Shown: positions 20,701-29,039, numbered from the stretch's first letter. The stretch is DNA of 64,000 bases from Norana najaformis (GCA_964023275.1 OZ029916.1:29107087-29171086); one strand, 5' to 3'. Notes: generated by a model not told the origin, from the sequence alone. Translations and numbers: made by a program.

Positions 20701-20903
20701 CAGGGTCTGTGGGGCTCCAGCCAAACGTGTCCGGTCCAACTCAGTTGTGTCCAGATGGGTCGTCAATGCGACAGCTTTCATTCAGTCCAAGTGGCAAAAA
20801 CTCGGAAATGCCTAATGCATCTCTCTCACGACCGTCTGAACTCAGTGAGACAATGCAGTTTTCAGTAGCGAATTCTTTTTCGCACTTCCTTGATCGAAAA
20901 TGA
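1063..20903 (+). CDS. CREBBP/EP300: CBP/p300 transcriptional co-activator, histone acetyltransferase (5'-partial, 20 exons)
   Basis: Orthologue of vertebrate CREBBP and EP300, a nuclear co-activator that acetylates histones and other proteins and bridges transcription factors to the basal machinery. Coding exons: 1063-1465, 2372-2489, 3120-3324, 4475-4710, 6733-6822, 7706-8450, 9226-9344, 10014-10184, 10549-10706, 11499-11579, 11895-11951, 12726-12871, 13480-13774, 14345-14458, 14711-14876, 15719-15919, 16609-16773, 17338-17619, 18265-19179, 19929-20903. Splice phases agree at all 19 junctions, giving 1,879 complete residues and a TGA stop. Domains in order: end of TAZ1, KIX, linker with SUMO motifs, bromodomain, RING, PHD, HAT with a Lys-rich autoinhibitory loop, ZZ, TAZ2, weak NCBD, polyQ tail. 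The HAT core keeps the Trp and Tyr equivalent to human p300 W1436 and Y1467. Invertebrates usually have a single gene ancestral to both vertebrate paralogues, so the symbol is given jointly. The N-terminal exons lie outside the window. Confidence 0.97.
2372..2489 (+). CDS. CREBBP/EP300: CBP exon: KIX domain, middle
   Basis: The acceptor GTTAG|GG restores the split Leu codon and continues KIX (VQAIFPT, then [17 protein letters not shown]). It ends in ARSR at CGG|GTATGT, phase 0. KIX binds phosphorylated CREB, Myb and MLL in characterised animals. The residues around the helices match the vertebrate domain closely. Confidence 0.95.
3120..3324 (+). CDS. CREBBP/EP300: CBP exon: KIX C-terminal helix and linker
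   Basis: The acceptor is TTGCCAG|GAG. The exon encodes [19 protein letters not shown], the last KIX helix, whose Tyr ([11 protein letters not shown]) forms the pKID-binding surface in vertebrate CBP. A Ser/Pro-rich linker follows. The donor is ACAG|GTGAGT, phase 1. Confidence 0.95.
3453..3535 (-). repeat. LINE 3'-end fragment with (ATTGTA)n tail
   Basis: Three TTGTAA units are followed by TTTATAAAGCGCCACTTAGG and AGTGGCGCTC. Read on the minus strand this is the terminal part of a LINE 3' UTR ending in a short tandem tail. The same TATAGCGCC-type end recurs at 5057, 40745, 50040 and 63585 and, in the other orientation, near 55830 and 56730. It lies in the intron after the KIX exons. Confidence 0.65.
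4008..4075 (+). repeat. SINE-like copy of the GATTA-tailed family
   Basis: The copy reads CACTGATAGATG, a degenerate TGCATTATGA-like core (GAGCAATTATAATGGCACC), then a GATTA-rich tail (AGATTAGGTCAGATTAATTAG). It matches the better-preserved copy at 41334-41408. It is diverged and lies in a CBP intron. Confidence 0.5.
4475..4710 (+). CDS. CREBBP/EP300: CBP exon: Ser/Pro/Gln-rich linker
   Basis: It joins the preceding exon in phase (G|GA gives Gly) and encodes a low-complexity linker of 79 codons rich in Ser, Pro, Leu and Gln, with no domain. It ends at CCCAG|GTAAGT, phase 0. The linker between KIX and the bromodomain is poorly conserved across animals, so splice signals and phase are the main support. 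Confidence 0.88.
5057..5930 (-). mobile_element. Putative non-autonomous element: LINE-type 3' tail and a CpG-rich body
   Basis: The left edge has two ATTGTA units, then TTTGTATAGCGCCTCTTCAA and AGTGGCGCTC, the same 3' end as the LINE relic at 50040-51165. To the right, from about 5290 to 5930, base composition shifts sharply to GC- and CpG-rich sequence inside an AT-rich intron. That part ends in a GCGGCC/GGCCGC inverted pair and GCATGCGCA, an NRF-1-like core. I see no reverse transcriptase in any frame. It may be one minus-strand element or two adjacent insertions. An intronic promoter is an alternative reading of the CpG-rich part. Confidence 0.4.
6375..6430 (-). repeat. SINE-like copy of the GATTA-tailed family
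   Basis: On the minus strand it reads GACTATCAGTCTTGTGCATT then ATGAAAACGGTGTTGCAGAA and a CATTAGAT tail. This matches the copy at 41334 in the CTTGTGCATTATGAAAACGG core. It lies in the intron before the 6733 exon. Confidence 0.7.
6632..6712 (+). repeat. tRNA-like SINE head, copy 1
   Basis: It contains TTAATGTACTGGTCTTCATTTG and, 30 bases on, GGTTTGAGACC, close to the RNA polymerase III B-box. The copy at 57924 shares TAATGTACTG-TCTTCA-TTG and TTTGAGA at the same spacing. The A-box is less clear. A degenerate tRNA-derived SINE is the most likely reading. Confidence 0.5.
6733..6822 (+). CDS. CREBBP/EP300: CBP exon: short 30-codon exon before the acidic linker
   Basis: The acceptor is CTTGTAG|CAT and the donor GAG|GTACAT. 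The exon is 90 bases, open, and phase 0 at both ends, encoding [13 protein letters not shown] to KRCQE. It joins the next exon ([12 protein letters not shown]) as a plausible helix. It is too short to stand out as an open reading frame; its support is splice-site quality and phase. Confidence 0.75.
7412..7509. repeat. 49-bp perfect tandem duplication
   Basis: The 49 bases from 7412 to 7460 (starting CTTTGCTGTGGGG) repeat exactly at 7461-7509. No divergence is visible, so the duplication is recent or polymorphic. It lies in the intron before the 7706 exon. Confidence 0.95.
7706..8450 (+). CDS. CREBBP/EP300: CBP exon: acidic linker with a run of SUMO-consensus motifs
   Basis: The acceptor is TTTTCAG|ATG and the donor AAAA|GTAAAT, phase 1. 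The second half (8036-8386) is acidic and carries eight psi-K-x-E motifs: IKHE, VKSE, IKTE, IKSE, VKSE, IKSE, LKTE and LKKE, plus IKVD. In human p300 the matching position before the bromodomain is the CRD1 repression domain, with two SUMO sites. This version has a larger array. The Met at the exon start is internal, not a start codon. Confidence 0.92.
8728..8753. repeat. (TTA)n microsatellite
   Basis: A short run of TTA/ATT trinucleotides in the intron after the acidic-linker exon. Confidence 0.9.
9226..9344 (+). CDS. CREBBP/EP300: CBP exon: start of the bromodomain
   Basis: The acceptor is CTTGCAG|TTT. The exon encodes [17 protein letters not shown] and ends [14 protein letters not shown], helix Z and the start of the ZA loop of the bromodomain. 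The donor is CCG|GTTAAT, a weaker match to consensus. Phase is kept with both neighbours (1 in, 0 out). Confidence 0.92.
10014..10184 (+). CDS. CREBBP/EP300: CBP exon: bromodomain core
   Basis: The exon is 57 codons. It opens [13 protein letters not shown] and contains [19 protein letters not shown]. The Asn in LYNRKTS corresponds to the acetyl-lysine-binding Asn of bromodomains (N1168 in human CBP). The donor is AAG|GTAAAA, phase 0. Confidence 0.97.
10447..10548 (+). repeat. Tandem acceptor-like repeat in a polypyrimidine tract
   Basis: About six degenerate units of the form (C/T)AG-N-TTTGCTT-(A/C/T)TGT-N, with AG dinucleotides ending at 10449, 10468, 10485, 10506, 10527 and 10548 (steps of 17-21 bases). 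The last AG is the real acceptor of the 10549 exon. Each unit looks like a pyrimidine tract plus an AG. Confidence 0.75.
10549..10706 (+). CDS. CREBBP/EP300: CBP exon: end of bromodomain, start of RING
   Basis: It encodes [20 protein letters not shown] then a Cys-rich stretch ([14 protein letters not shown]) and TYYNYLDR. This is the last bromodomain helix and the first half of the CBP RING domain, which sits against the HAT domain. The donor is ACAG|GTATGA, phase 2. Confidence 0.96.
11499..11579 (+). CDS. CREBBP/EP300: CBP exon: RING second half
   Basis: An 81-base exon that completes the split Arg codon and encodes [20 protein letters not shown] and DDPSNPGL. The CEKCF Cys pair matches the vertebrate RING. 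The acceptor is CTTGTAG|A and the donor CT|GTGAGT, phase 2. Confidence 0.93.
11895..11951 (+). CDS. CREBBP/EP300: CBP exon: short Lys-rich segment between RING and PHD
   Basis: A 57-base exon encoding [19 protein letters not shown], matching the human stretch ending NDTLDPELF. The acceptor is GTTTCAG|T and the donor CC|GTAAGT. Phase 2 at both ends links the neighbouring exons without a stop. Confidence 0.9.
12436..12500 (-). repeat. SINE-like copy of the GATTA-tailed family
   Basis: On the minus strand it reads TAATTCCTTGTGCATCACAA then TAATAGTGCTCAGAAG and a TTTTAGATTAGAT tail, in the same order as the copy at 41334. It is diverged and intronic. Confidence 0.6.
12726..12871 (+). CDS. CREBBP/EP300: CBP exon: PHD finger
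   Basis: It encodes [19 protein letters not shown] to GFICDPC, the Cys4-His-Cys3 zinc-ligand pattern of the CBP PHD finger, then a Lys-rich link ([12 protein letters not shown]). The acceptor is TACAG|A and the donor AAAGC|GTAAGT, phase 1. Confidence 0.96.
12958..13215 (-). repeat. tRNA-derived SINE
   Basis: The minus strand contains GGCAGTGGTTAGCATGCTGG (A-box region with D-arm-like GTGGTTAGC) and, after TGTCAATTGACAGG, the B-box-like GGGAGTTCACATCCC (plus-strand 13153-13167). A tRNA-unrelated body runs down to about 12960. This is the standard head-and-body layout of a tRNA-derived SINE. Exact ends and tail are not clear. It lies in the CBP intron after the PHD exon. Confidence 0.65.
13285..13320. 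repeat. 16-bp hairpin with 4-base loop
   Basis: TAATGACCAACAGTAC, loop TATT, then GTACAGTTGGTCATTA. Fifteen of 16 positions pair. It is flanked by a degenerate GACTAG(C/T)NTTAGTGATT repeat (near 13231, 13265, 13325, 13358 and 13393). Confidence 0.85.
13480..13774 (+). CDS. CREBBP/EP300: CBP exon: HAT domain, N-terminal part
   Basis: It encodes [19 protein letters not shown] to [15 protein letters not shown] and [20 protein letters not shown] then [11 protein letters not shown]. This is the first beta-rich half of the CBP/p300 acetyltransferase fold and includes part of the acetyl-CoA site. The donor is CCAG|GTGAAC, phase 2. Confidence 0.97.
14345..14458 (+). CDS. CREBBP/EP300: CBP exon: HAT domain, acetyl-CoA-binding segment
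   Basis: It encodes [20 protein letters not shown] and [15 protein letters not shown]. In human p300 the YLDSV and FRPKCLRT region contacts acetyl-CoA; here the second stretch reads FQPRQFRT. The acceptor is TGTTAG|A and the donor GG|GTGAGT, phase 2. Confidence 0.97.
14711..14876 (+). CDS. CREBBP/EP300: CBP exon: HAT domain, catalytic Trp/Tyr segment, GC donor
   Basis: It encodes [20 protein letters not shown] and [16 protein letters not shown]. The Trp in HIWAC and the Tyr in EWY occupy the positions of p300 W1436 and Y1467, 31 residues apart as in human. The exon ends AAG|GCAAGT, a GC splice donor. The next exon continues DIL in phase 0. Confidence 0.97.
14877..15718 (+). other. GC-AG intron
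   Basis: The donor reads TACAAG|GCAAGTTTT and the acceptor AATATAG|GAC. Protein continuity with human DYKDIF (here DYK then DIL) fixes both ends, and no GT near the junction keeps the frame. GC-AG introns are a minor, known class of U2-type intron. Confidence 0.93.
15719..15919 (+). CDS. CREBBP/EP300: CBP exon: HAT domain, [12 protein letters not shown] motif
   Basis: It encodes [20 protein letters not shown], nearly identical to vertebrate p300, then an acidic Glu/Asp/Ala stretch ([17 protein letters not shown]). The donor is GAG|GTCAGT. It is phase 0 at both ends. Confidence 0.97.
16609..16773 (+). CDS. CREBBP/EP300: CBP exon: HAT autoinhibitory loop
   Basis: A Lys-rich stretch ([20 protein letters not shown]) corresponds to the autoinhibitory loop whose autoacetylation activates p300. 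The exon ends in [13 protein letters not shown], where the HAT fold resumes. The acceptor is a tandem TTGCAG|TTGCAG; using the second AG would drop two residues (Leu-Gln) in frame. The donor is GAG|GTAAAG. Confidence 0.94.
17338..17619 (+). CDS. CREBBP/EP300: CBP exon: end of HAT, start of ZZ zinc finger
   Basis: It encodes [50 protein letters not shown], then [20 protein letters not shown], the first Cys pairs of the ZZ domain. The donor is GAG|GTTGGT. It is phase 0 at both ends. Confidence 0.97.
18265..19179 (+). CDS. CREBBP/EP300: CBP exon: end of ZZ, TAZ2, linker, NCBD-like end
   Basis: A 305-codon exon. It opens with the last ZZ ligands (DFDLCVACF), followed by TAZ2 with [33 protein letters not shown] and [12 protein letters not shown], which hold its HCCC zinc sites. 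A Gln/Arg-rich helix ([17 protein letters not shown]) follows. It ends [19 protein letters not shown], resembling helices 2 and 3 of the NCBD. The donor is AAG|GTACTT. Confidence 0.97.
19635..19693 (+). repeat. SINE-like copy of the GATTA-tailed family
   Basis: It contains CATCAACTGGTACATTATTA then TAATGGTGCTGTTAAAG and TTGGATTAGATTTA, the order of the 41334 copy. It is strongly diverged and lies in the last CBP intron. Confidence 0.45.
19929..20903 (+). CDS. CREBBP/EP300: CBP terminal exon: Met/Gln/Pro-rich C-terminal tail with polyQ
   Basis: The acceptor is GTTTTAG|GTG. The tail is rich in Met, Gln, Pro, His and Ser with no folded domain. It has an 18-Gln run at 20181-20234 encoded by a CAG/CAA mix with a 15-base period. 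The ORF ends FLDRK and TGA at 20901-20903. Gln-rich C-termini are typical of CBP/p300. Confidence 0.96.
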   Translation: MRHQDAINQQMKHQQMHMMPASGAQSITMMDGPMRNPVASMTNFPMQQPGLNMGPGHQMISPQMKMMPNGDHGNMLQQSPMLEYQQQQQQQQQQQQQQQQQQMQQQQMIPQGYDGYSPGSSMMPSQSHMGFSIPGLTMTQDYRPKCMAGRMPFSQPPRHIHPSLMNHQVHRHPSLMGYPMSQEMMAGPQGLQQQQMADPSSVMCSLPSASPLSTSSPRPASNCSPSPHHLPPHYMNKVLTHSADAGSGGTGGGPVPRTGSVGLQPNVSGPTQLCPDGSSMRQLSFSPSGKNSEMPNASLSRPSELSETMQFSVANSFSHFLDRK

Positions 20904-21420
20904 AAAGGCCAACCCACCGCTACCACAGACTCGATGTTGGTTAGACCTTACATCATGTGCCTGGCTTGATACTACTGTGCCCTGATGACTCGGAGCGGTT
21001 ATTTATTTACTCGTTCACTGACTGCTCAGAAGAGGCTGGCACCCGAATGATGTTCAGCGTTGAATAATCTGTAAGGACATTGACACTGAGAAATGAATCC
21101 TCAGAGGAAATGCCGAGAATGAACGAGGCTGAGCCCAAGAGCCTTGAGGAAGTGCCTCATGGAAATGCCTAGGGAAATGTCAAGTGCCTGGAGGAGATGC
21201 CTTGTGGAAATGCCTCGTGAACTGCCGCTGATAAAAATTGCTTTCAGCAAGTCCATACTAGAACCCCATGTCACAGAGAACCCAGGGCAAAAGCACCAGA
21301 ACAAGGTGCCTTTCGGAAACTCATAGTTAAGACTACGCATGGTACGGAGGTGGACGCTGCATGGAGGCCACGTGGGCCGCTTTGGTGACTACCAAAATAA
21401 ACTGACTGTTGGTCCGACTT
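20904..21420 (+). other. CBP 3' UTR (minimum extent)
   Basis: Non-coding sequence after the stop codon, ending shortly after an AATAAA at 21396-21401. A short imperfect repeat of GGAAATGCC-type units lies at about 21110-21215. The UTR may extend further; nothing here fixes the cleavage site. Confidence 0.55.
21396..21401 (+). promoter_or_regulatory. Candidate polyadenylation signal of the CBP gene
   Basis: AATAAA about 490 bases after the stop codon, in the sense of the gene. It is the first canonical hexamer I found downstream of the stop. Confidence 0.45.
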
Positions 21421-24400
21421 GAACGGACTTTGTAGATATCATTAAATAAGGAAGTTACTTTTACAGTTTTATGACTTGATACAGTTCACAATTGATGTGA
21501 TTGAGACATAGTAGTCTTCAGTCCAGTTGCTGTTTTGGTGACCACTGGTCTTGTCAAGTTAAAATGATTGCAAGAGAGAGAATTATTTTATTTAATTGCT
21601 TACCGAATGTGCTATACCATTCTTATGGACTGTTGATTGTGTTTTGACAATGTACAGTGTGTATGGTCATCATACCAAAGGATTGGCTCGTTTGCATTGT
21701 CTTACTTGAAACCTCGTTGTACATTAATCAAACTCTTGTAGTTAACCTGTGTCGTTCATTTGTTATGATTCTGTTGGGCACCAAAGCGTGACTTGATTGG
21801 CAGATGCTCTTGATCGGCTCTTCCTGCAACAGCTTACATCTGTTTATGAGCCGACATCTCTGTGTGGTTCTGTTGGATGCGGTGTTTCAGTGTTGCCATT
21901 CACCCGTAGGCTGCATTACTATTACTTGGTTGTTTCCTGAGTTAAGACAATGTCATGGTAGATTCAGAACAGTTAGGATGCATTGCTGGAACAGATTTGT
22001 AAGATGTCTAGCACCTGATTCGTATTTGGGTATTAAATGTGGGGATGTTGTGCAATGAAAGGAAAGCGAAGGCCGGGTCTGGAGTTCAAAAGGTGGCTGT
22101 CCAAGGTGCAAGAACAATTCAGTGATTTCAGTTGACATGCCAGTATATAAGGGCTCTCTATTCAGCTGTGAAAATCAGCTGCATTGTTTTGCACTGGTTT
22201 GGCCATATTATGCATTGTTGATGTTTTGGTTTGTTTTTGGTGTTTTGTTAGAATTTCTTTAAGTGAGTGCTAATGTGTGGATAACACAAAATGCATTTCT
22301 TGTGCATGATGCATACCTGTGTGACTGGCACCACATTGCTTCATTAGTATTTGCAAAATGGTGCATCCTAAGGTGGCACACAAGTGCATCGTGGTGTGGG
22401 CTATTTCCAGGAGTTGTTATCTTCACTGTGGAGTTGATTTGTGGAGCAGGTGAGCTTGGTAGGTCTCAGACAACTAATTAGCAATATATTATACATTTAT
22501 TTTAACACTGCTCTAGTATCATCCTGTGAAAAGACACAAGTTTTATGATAACTTTACAAGGCTTTACACTTTTTTAGCCGAGTGCAGATTTTTATCTTGT
22601 TAGTTGTTTTGGTGACAATGAAGTCCAAATGTAATGGCATTTTCTCAATTTCTTTTTAGACAAATTTGTGCAACACATTTAGACTTTAATATTTCATATT
22701 TTAAAGGAAACTCTTAAAATGTAAAGGTTGAATAGAGGGTTGTTGCTGCTGCAATGAGCATCGCAGAGATGTGCAGTTCTTTGGTTGTTTGGGCTGTGAA
22801 TTGCCTGAATGTTTTATTTCAGATTGCTGGTTATGACCGTCTAGAATACGTTTGGTTTTCTGCATGGCAAAAAGAAATTTTGATTTTTTTAAAGACTGTA
22901 TCGCAAAATATAAAGTGCTTTTTCAAAATATCAGTGCATTGTTGAAACTTGCAAGGCTTGACAAGTCAGGATTGATTTTGAGGATGTGTTATACTTTGAG
23001 CCATCCCTTGAAGTTTAGTGTTTATCTCAGAGACCCGGTGTTCAGTATGTTGTGCATGCGTTCGGGTATCGTTTGGGGTGGGTGGTTGGGCTGTGTGTTG
23101 TTGTTTGCATGTATTGTGTTGTTGCGGCGTGTTTCCAATTGTTTCCGAGTGGGTGATATTTTACGAACGCGTTCTGATCGTCTTATTTAGGAATACTGTG
23201 ATGCATGTCAAAAACGATTTCATAATCAGGCAATGACGCAGAATCAGGGAGTTCTCATAAAGTTTTGTCAGGGAATGAAGTAGAGTGACAGATTTTTAAG
23301 AGCTGCTGCAAAATGACAAGTATTAAAATTTCCCTAGCGTGTGTGTAAATGCATCATGATATGTATCGAAGATATTTACTAGTGCAATGGAAATTTATTT
23401 CATTGGAGTTTGTGTTTATTGACCGACATATCTGCTGCACCCATTGATTTGTTTAGATTCCACGTTTAATTTGAATACCTTCTCATTAATTAAATATTTA
23501 ACTTGGAAGATAATTTTATGTGTATTAATGACGAAACGATATTGTGATATGGAGGTATTTTTTCAGACAGGGAGGGGTGAATCGTTAATTGCACTTTTGA
23601 TCATTTTTTCTTTTCTATTTTTCTTGGAAATTTATTATCTGAATTTTGCCAATGGAAATGTGAATATTTTCTGTTGTACAGAGAAAACTCATGCTGTAGA
23701 TTGTATCATAACTATGTAAAATTGTAAATTCCAAGTTTTTCTGCAGTCTGTTTTGTTTGGTTTTGTTGTTCTTAAAGCCGAATTTGACAAAATCATGTTC
23801 TTAATTGGAGATTCTTTAACTTCACCAAACCTTGTTGCATTGTGTTATGGTGAATTTTAGTACAGGTATTTCTGAGTGATTTGGGGTCACCACACAGTTA
23901 CAAAGAGTCACAGAGGAACTGGATTCATACCCGGCTGTGGCAGAAGAGCTGTTGGAGCCAAATTCATTTAATTGCTGGAGTGCTGTTTTTAAATTGCTGT
24001 GATTTAAACATGGCTTGCTTAAAAAAAAACACCATTTTAGCCTAAATTTCAGCAGAGAATTGGAGTGAATGCGGTTTTATCTGTTGTTGGTAGGAGTGTT
24101 CTTTAAGGATTTAGGCAAATTTCAGCTGAAGAGAAATTCCTGAGTGAAGTCAGTTACATTTAGATGGCTTTTAGAGGGCTGTTTGCTCTGTGTCTTACTG
24201 CAGGTTAAATTTTAATGACTTTTGGGACCATTTTCTCTAGGTCTGTATAGATATGTCTAGATAACATATATGCCAATTATATATGTATATATAAACTACA
24301 CTAGGAGCTGTTGAGATGTCTGGGAAATCAGGCCTTGTGCTCAATAAATTCTGAGAGGTACATTGAAGTGCTATGAAATTCAAGATTAGTGAAGATAAGG

Positions 24401-27400
24401 TGAAGAAGATAACTCTGCAGTAAGCTCTATGAACATTGGAGCTGGTGCTTTCAAAAACACAGGGGGATACAGTCGAATGCTCACGTTGTAATGGAGATGG
24501 TGCAAGTTGAAGCCCTGTCTTCTGAAGCATAATATTCACTGTGCTAGGCTCTTGCAATCCACAGTGCTCAGTGGTTTAGGTTTGCACCATTAATTCATGC
24601 CTCAACTGAGGTGAGAATGGCATGGTGTCATGGACTACACACCCCCTTAGGGGAGTTTGCCTCGAAAAGAAACTTTTGTGAGGTCCTTAAAAGACTCAGT
24701 ATAATATTATATTCATTCATACAAGTTTAATTGGTGATCTATATAGGATGCCAAATGGAAAACTTATGCCTTCAGAAATATACTGGTAATCATAAGTAGT
24801 CCCGTACACTTGGCATTTACACACCTAAGCGCAAACTGGAACCTTGAGATCTCACAGAGCCGTTTGCGCTGATACAAAAGCTCTTGTTCCTTCCTTGAGT
24901 GACTGAAATGCTGATTCCCACAGTCTTGACCACCAAACCTGGTTCAGGTTGTCAGGTGAAGTTGTTAGGCTCAAATCCAGACCATCACTGACATTTTTAG
25001 AAAATTCTGCAGTAGCATCCTGTAGCTGGAAAATAATTTATGGAAAACATTCAAAATTGCTGAGTACTGTAATATAAGAGTTATTTATTTATATGTCTCA
25101 ATAATTAAACTAGATCCACCATAATGGAACCCACGTATTAGAAGATTTGGTGAATCTCCTTCTGTAAGATCTCTAATGGTGTTGGCCAAGACTGATGGTG
25201 TGGCCTACAGTTGTTTCTCCAAGGATTCTGGGAACTTTGGTGTATAAGTATTTATATAGTGGCTCAGTGGACACCCACTTGTTTGTGAATTAGTGCCCTT
25301 CTTCACAAATCTTGCCATTTTCAAGTAACAATAATGAAGTTGGGTACTTTTGGCAATTTATCAGCAGATTGTGACTCGCTATGTGCAGTTTGTGCAGAAA
25401 GTTTACATGTGATGTTTGCTATTTTCACTGTAACTAGTTTTGGTTAATTTGGCCTATTTATAGGCAAAGGTCAAGATCGTGTGACCTTACTGCAGCTGAT
25501 GTGTCCTTCATGGTAACATGTCACATCTGATTGTTTACTAAACACAATCACTGCTGTAGTCTGTTTGAAATCCTCTGTGTTGTCACCATCTGAGCTTAAG
25601 TTAATTTTCATAATAATGGCCTAAGAAAAAGTCTTAGACGTATTGTCTGCTAGCAGCACACACCACTGTGGCCAAGGGTCTCTTGCACATTCTGTCTTCG
25701 CAATAATATGTATGGCTGGTCACGGCGGTCAGTCATTGTGGCCTTTTATGGTAACTTAAAAAAGTGTCTGGGCTCAGACCATAATGAAAGTGCCCTGTGG
25801 CCTAATGTGAGTTTCACAATGACAGATTGTTAATGTATTTGCCTGTTATCTTTGCATTTGGGGTTCACAGCCTGATGCATCATTTGAAATTGTCTTAGAC
25901 TGTTCCCACTGAGGACCACCCCAGACATCCACGTCAAGGTGGCCCATATTGTGCCACTGGTGACAGTTGGTGGACAGCTGTGGTCCCAATGTGGACCACC
26001 TAATACGGCTGTCAGGGATGCTTTGAGGATTAATGTTAAATATGAGGATGTAATAAATGAGCCAATGCCATTCCACTATCCTATCCTGGTCCTATCAGTG
26101 TGTGCTGTTACCAGAAGCCATTCTTAGGTAATTTGGTGGATGTTCTTTTGGGATCTGGCATCTGATTAACTCGTGAAAGTGTCTTGTTTTTGGCTTGAGT
26201 TTCTGAAGTCAGAGTTGTGATCAGAGCAGTAGAGTTTTAGCATTTTCGAGCAAAATTCCCCCTCCAGTCCTTGCAAGCCACCTTCAAACTGTCAAGTTTC
26301 CTTCAAATTAAAAGGTTAGACCTTGGCCAATCCTTTCCATTTACTTTGCAGAATTCTCGCTTATATTTCGTCATACTCTATCGAGTTACACGTTGACTGT
26401 GTTGTTCCATCTTATGGAAAACAAGATTTGGAGGGAGGCAATTCTATGTTGCTTGACCCAACATCTCCTGCATTATAGAGGCCCTGAAAGTAGTCGTTCT
26501 GATCATAGGTGGGAACGAAAAGCATTCTTGTTCCGTTAGGCTTTCTAATAAAGCTACTCATGGACTGAAAGAGAAGTCCAGTGCCCTATTCTGTGACTAA
26601 TGGCTAGGCGCCATTGTCTCGATTTTTGCACACTGCAGTGTCATAAGAGTCATCTGATTAACGATGATGATAATTATGATTATAAATTGCACTTGAAAGG
26701 TCTAACCTTTTCTGTTTTGTCTTGTTATTTGTGTCAGGTTTTTTCTTCATTGACAATTTTTATTCTGCAGTCTTCTGAAGTTAGTGGTTTTAAAACGCTA
26801 TCCAAGTTTCATTTTCAGTATCTTAAAGAGTTGCTGGCTATATCTGTTATTTTTTAACCTGGATTTGTTAGGAATCTATATGTCTTAGACTACCATTCTT
26901 GACTAAGTGACTGGGTTTTAATAGGTTAGCTAATTTAAACCAGTTTTCAGTTTGAATGGTTGTTATAACTTAACCCACATGGTTTTATACAAGCAGTTTA
27001 GGTTTCACCAACCCCATGCACTTGAAATATCCGGTTGAATTGGAATGGATTGGGTGACAGTTTTGGGTAACCCTGTCAGTACTTTTAGAAATACACCATG
27101 GGCCAAGGAAAGCATACCCTGTGTTTGTGATTTTTTATGATAGAAGTAAATTGAAATTAATTTTTATTTGGCCGAAATGTAGTTTGTGGTGACTGAACAG
27201 TGCAGATTTGACGAGAGCAGAATCTGTGTAGATAAATTCTATCGATTGTAAAGTTAAGTCTTCTTTCTTTTGTACATTATTCTTGTTTACAGTGTGTAAC
27301 CAGATTGTGTGAAGAAATGCTGACCTGTCTTCATTGTTCTGTTCTTCGAATTGTTGCATATGTATTAGGGCATTGTATATACTGGATTTTATTGAGAGTC

Positions 27401-27481
27401 CTTTGTATCGAAGATGATGGCCATTGAGGTTTTGCACAGTTTGGTGGTTTCACAAAACAGTATGGTGATTTCACATGACTT
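21421..27481. other. Intergenic stretch downstream of CBP
   Basis: T- and AT-rich sequence with only short frames and no recognisable domain, RNA gene or intact transposon. The first 2-3 kb could still be a long alternative 3' UTR. Confidence 0.5.
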
Positions 27482-27550
27482 ACCCTGAATTTGAACCCAG
27501 GTTGCTGAGGTAATAAGGGGATGCATTGGCTACTAGGCAACCTCACTAAC
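27482..27550 (-). repeat. Possible tRNA-like SINE head
   Basis: The minus strand has GTTGCCTAGTAGCCAATGC followed by CTGGGTTCAAATTCAGG, a B-box-like match (plus-strand 27487-27498). The A-box is weak. Confidence 0.35.
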
Positions 27551-28317
27551 CTTGTATGTATTTGGCCATTAGTAGTAGTAATCGAGAGTTTCTAAAAAGC
27601 TCTGTAAAAATGCCCTAATACACACACGCATACATGTAGTCCAATTTTAACGACATTTTATGACTGTCAGGGCTGCTGGCGTTAACCCTGCCATACATTT
27701 TGCCTTAGGCCTACATGGTCCCCAGTATCCAGAAATCCGCAAGGGCCAGGTTGTTGGATAAGTCAGTGCCAAGATCGGAATCCAGAGTTCAACGAATACA
27801 GCCAGCTGAGGGCAGAAAATGTTCGTGGTGTCATGGATTTTTTAAGGATGGGAAAAGATCGATATTGGAATAAGACAGTTTCAGCAAAGATCTAAGGTCG
27901 TCGGTTTCAGTTGTGAGGTTAGCTATCGCCCTCCAGTAAACTCTTCCATACAGTCGCAACGTAAAGTCCAAAATGGCAATTGTACGCATTACTGTTTGTA
28001 GTGATCAGACTGTGCCAGTGGTAACAGTGCTACGGAAATAACTGGATTTAAATTCTGCTTAAAATTCTGCCATAAAAACCTTTAAATGTCATTTCATGTA
28101 CCTTAAATACCTTAGCTTAGCTTAGCTTGGCTGCTAAATGAATATCTTAACTTGGTTAAAATGGTAAAAGAAGGTAATGTAAGGTCCTCGTCAACGTTCG
28201 TGGCAACGATGAGATGTCGTAATGCGCTGGATGATATTAATTTTTGTTGGAAGCCTGTATAAAGCACATCTGTGCATTTCTAATATTTTCTAATGTGTCT
28301 GGATATTGACCTGATTG

Positions 28318-28372
28318 CGCCATCGGTTGATGCTTGTGCATTAGACGCCGGCACAATAGAAGTTACTAATTA
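28318..28372 (+). repeat. SINE-like copy of the GATTA-tailed family
   Basis: It reads CGCCATCGGTTGATGCTTGT then GCATTAGACGCCGGCACAAT and AGAAGTTACTAATTAC, in the same order as the 41334 copy, with diverged bases. Confidence 0.55.
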
Positions 28373-28499
28373 CAATTATGATAATGTACCGCTAGGATTT
28401 AAATTTAAATGATCAGCTGTGTTGGTAACACCTACAGTGGTCAACATTAGGTTTAGTTTAGCGCTAGCTTCTGGCGTCACGCGACCATTTTCATGCATG

Positions 28500-28945
28500 G
28501 TTCGGAATTTTGGACAACGAGAAAGTGGATGAGAAAAGTAACCTCACAAGAGAAATAAGTCGGCTACGGAAAATTGCAGGAATGTCCGACCTGCTAAAAA
28601 CTTAGAAATGATGGAATACGATAGTTCTTGGATATGCAGACAACTCTGCTGGATGAAATCGTTCAGTGAAAACTCCGAAGGTTTGGCCTTGTGGAAAACT
28701 ACAAGTTGATCAAATTCCACACAATGCACTACATGCAAGAAATGGAAGGAAAGGAAGACAGCGGAAGACAACGACTTTGCTCGATAGGCAGCACAAAGAA
28801 AGACAAGAAGACAGACTAAGCATAAGAAGATCACTGGATTTAACAATGGCCGGAAAGAATAAAAATCACTTATTCACACCCACTTTGGCCAAATGGCTAG
28901 CATCACTAATGATGATGATGACGACAACGATGATGACGATGGGTC
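28500..28945 (+). mobile_element. LINE 3'-end relic with (GAT)n tail
   Basis: It aligns by eye, in reverse orientation, with 33672-34110. Shared landmarks are GGAAAATTGCAGGAAT, CAGTGAAAACTCCGA (CAGCGAAAACTCCGA in the other copy), CACACAATGCACT and CCAAATGGCTA, followed by a GATGATGATGACGACAACGATG-type tail. Several stops and frameshifts are present. The partner copy has reverse transcriptase motifs, so this is the 5'-truncated end of the same LINE family. Confidence 0.7.
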
Positions 28946-29039
28946 ATGCGGTGGGCGTTTCATGCCAGTCATGTGCCACAGTGGCTGTTGAAGCCATGGA
29001 GTTCTTGTGTGGGGGGTTTTCTTGTAGAGATAGGCCCAC

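Noticed and set aside
18205-20926. Frames on the minus strand and in other plus frames across the TAZ2 and polyQ exons
   Set aside because: They overlap verified CBP coding exons out of frame and have no domain of their own.
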